Below are positions 62,548-64,000 of a DNA stretch of 64,000 nucleotides, piece after piece; the first letter of the stretch is position 1, and the number at the start of each line of letters is the position of its first letter. The notes beneath the pieces are model-generated. The model was not told the origin of the DNA, searched no databases, and worked only from the letters and a program-made list of their open reading frames with translations. The position numbers and the translations under genes were made by a program. The DNA is taken from positions 100,842 to 164,841 of the forward strand of contig JAPDOI010001560.1 in NCBI GenBank assembly GCA_029168955.1, written 5' to 3'. Origin of the DNA: Aplectana chamaeleonis. Lineage: Eukaryota; Nematoda; Chromadorea; Rhabditida; Cosmocercidae.

Positions 62548-63907
62548 GTTGGCTTCTGAAACTATTATTCATGAGATCTGGATTTTTGAACAAACTTTCA
62601 AGGGTTTGGGTAGTGTGAGGGCGACTTTTCGAAACTTCTCGTTATGAGCGGATCAGGCAGTCATTATAGCGAAATCTATCTTGGGTGACCCGTGGTCGAT
62701 GGTATTTTGGGAAAAAAAATTGAATTCAGTAGGTCTATTTTGAGAGGAGTTATTGCAATGCGGAGCTCTGTGCGCTCAAAAAGCGCAGCGAAAAGCCGTT
62801 TTTTTTTTCAAAAAAAAATGCTCGGACCAGTGGGAGATGTTTCCCCTCAAAACTCGATCAAAGCCTCCTATCACAACACCACAAAAAAAAATCTTCACGG
62901 AGCTCATTGAATGGGTAATCAATGCCAAAATTTCGGGCAGTGACGGAAGCCGCTCCAAGAAATCCCACAAATTGAAATAAAATGCGAGCAGTGCTGTATT
63001 GATATTTCTTTTCTAAAATGTGTTACACCAAAATGGACTTTACAAAGGTGTTAGACTTCAGATATTACCAAGATTATCGAGGGAGAACACCTGAAAAAAC
63101 ACGTCGAAAGCAAATCGATAGAAGAACGAGCGAGACCGCCTGGCGACGGCTGGCATCATCTGGCGTTTAAGACAGTCTTGCTATGATGGTGACCCACAAA
63201 ATCTACTCGGGGTAGGAATTTCCGGAGATGGCGATCCCAATTCTGTCTCACCCTCTCCTCCCACATACTATTTTGCCGTCCTCTCGCGCAGAGAACGAGG
63301 ATGGCGCTCTCGTCATCGCCATTATGGGGACGGCAGGACCACTCGGAAATGGCGAATATTTCTCCCCATGAGGTCGACATAATAACGACCTCTCGTGTAA
63401 TTTTTGGATTTTTGGGCGTTTTGCAGCTCAAAGAGCAATTCTGCAAATTTGTGCCAAAAACTTAAAGGCATCGTTCGCGCTGAAAACCAATTTTCATTTT
63501 TCAGGCTCACTTTCATCAATGAGCCCGGTGGACCACGTCGGTGAAGTTTCGCGCGTCAAAAACATACGGTTCTGGAAGTTGAGTGGTTCCAATAAACCAC
63601 GATCCGCCACCAGTTTTCACCAACCATCTGAAGCACAAGAACAGAAGCGCCATCACAGGCGCAGATGAGTTCAGCATTTGAGAATTTTCAGTTCGGGAAA
63701 TTCTAACATTCAAACTTTTCCAATGGATACTTCTTTTAGAATTAGTTCCAGTGAACGAAAGGCAAAAAGAAGTTCACCCACCTAATGAGTTTAAAGCAAA
63801 AACACTAATCCGACGTCACTGTGAGAAAAAAACTTCCGACGTATTGCACCCGACACACCAGAAATCTGACGGAGGGGGTGGGAAGAGAAGAATAATTCGA
63901 AACGTTT
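62548..63907. other. No supported gene
   Basis: A solitary AGGCATCGTTCGCGCTGA MITE left end after TTAA is at 63463. A minus-strand frame at 63713-63516 (ENSQMLNSSAPVMALLFLCF, then GTTQLPEPYVFDARNF) has protein-like texture but no splice sites or domain I can support. Confidence 0.35.
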
Positions 63908-64000
63908 TTAGAACTGAGTTTTCTTCCGCGGAAGTTGATGTGGTTTTTGTGGAGCCTTTCCACTCTTATTCTGTCTGCCAGAAGAGAACTGCCTGCGCAA
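63908..64000 (-). CDS. Possible 3' end of a gene running in from beyond the window
   Basis: From the window edge the minus strand stays open for 30 codons to TAA (63910-63908) with a basic, low-complexity tail (SSGRQNKSGKAPQKPHQLPRKKTQF in part). Such Lys/Arg/Pro-rich C-termini are common in nucleolar and RNA-binding proteins, but 30 codons are too few to be sure. Confidence 0.25.
   Translation of the reverse strand: MRRQFSSGRQNKSGKAPQKPHQLPRKKTQF

Overview
This is eukaryotic, almost certainly nematode, DNA. The reasons are introns that end in TTTCAG-like acceptors, a Tc3-like transposon, short introns beside very long ones, and a syntaxin gene split into small exons. Only two host genes can be supported with any confidence. 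The first is a syntaxin-7/12-type SNARE gene on the plus strand. Its visible exons lie at 7856-8375, 13579-13995 and 36936-37061, and the last intron is 22.9 kb. The second is a small uncharacterised two-exon membrane protein on the minus strand at 56-761. Almost everything else is transposable-element DNA, mostly non-autonomous or broken.

Layout. 1-7.6 kb: the small gene, a dispersed composite repeat, a large foldback element, two abutting TTAA-flanked MITEs and a degenerate PHD-finger/endonuclease/RT non-LTR retrotransposon (minus strand). 7.8-37.1 kb: the syntaxin gene. Its introns hold a Tc3-like element, a perfect 50-bp duplication, several large palindromes, hAT-, Mutator- and Harbinger-type MITEs with readable target-site duplications, minisatellites, a row of three abutting TTAA MITEs and a deleted mariner. 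38.8-52.2 kb: a nest at least four deep. A ~210-bp foldback MITE holds a hAT-type element; that element holds a second hAT element and a gypsy-type LTR retrotransposon, whose 3' LTR is itself split by a 3.6-kb insert. 52.7-56.5 kb: a hAT element nested in another hAT element. 57-64 kb: RT remnants, one split by a hAT element with a perfect 8-bp target duplication; Penelope-like hammerhead-type motifs; tRNA-like (SINE) heads; and another TTAA MITE.

The host genes show no operon logic. What can be read is insertion history: many elements keep exact 8-, 9-, 3-, 4- or 2-bp target duplications, so the order of insertion can be reconstructed. The most unusual coding feature is a ~275-codon ORF at the 3' end of the LTR retrotransposon, downstream of integrase. 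It begins with an AT-hook-like basic motif and is followed by a domain I do not recognise. Several coding breaks are single-base shifts, and the two LTRs differ mainly by small indels, so some breaks could be assembly errors rather than decay.
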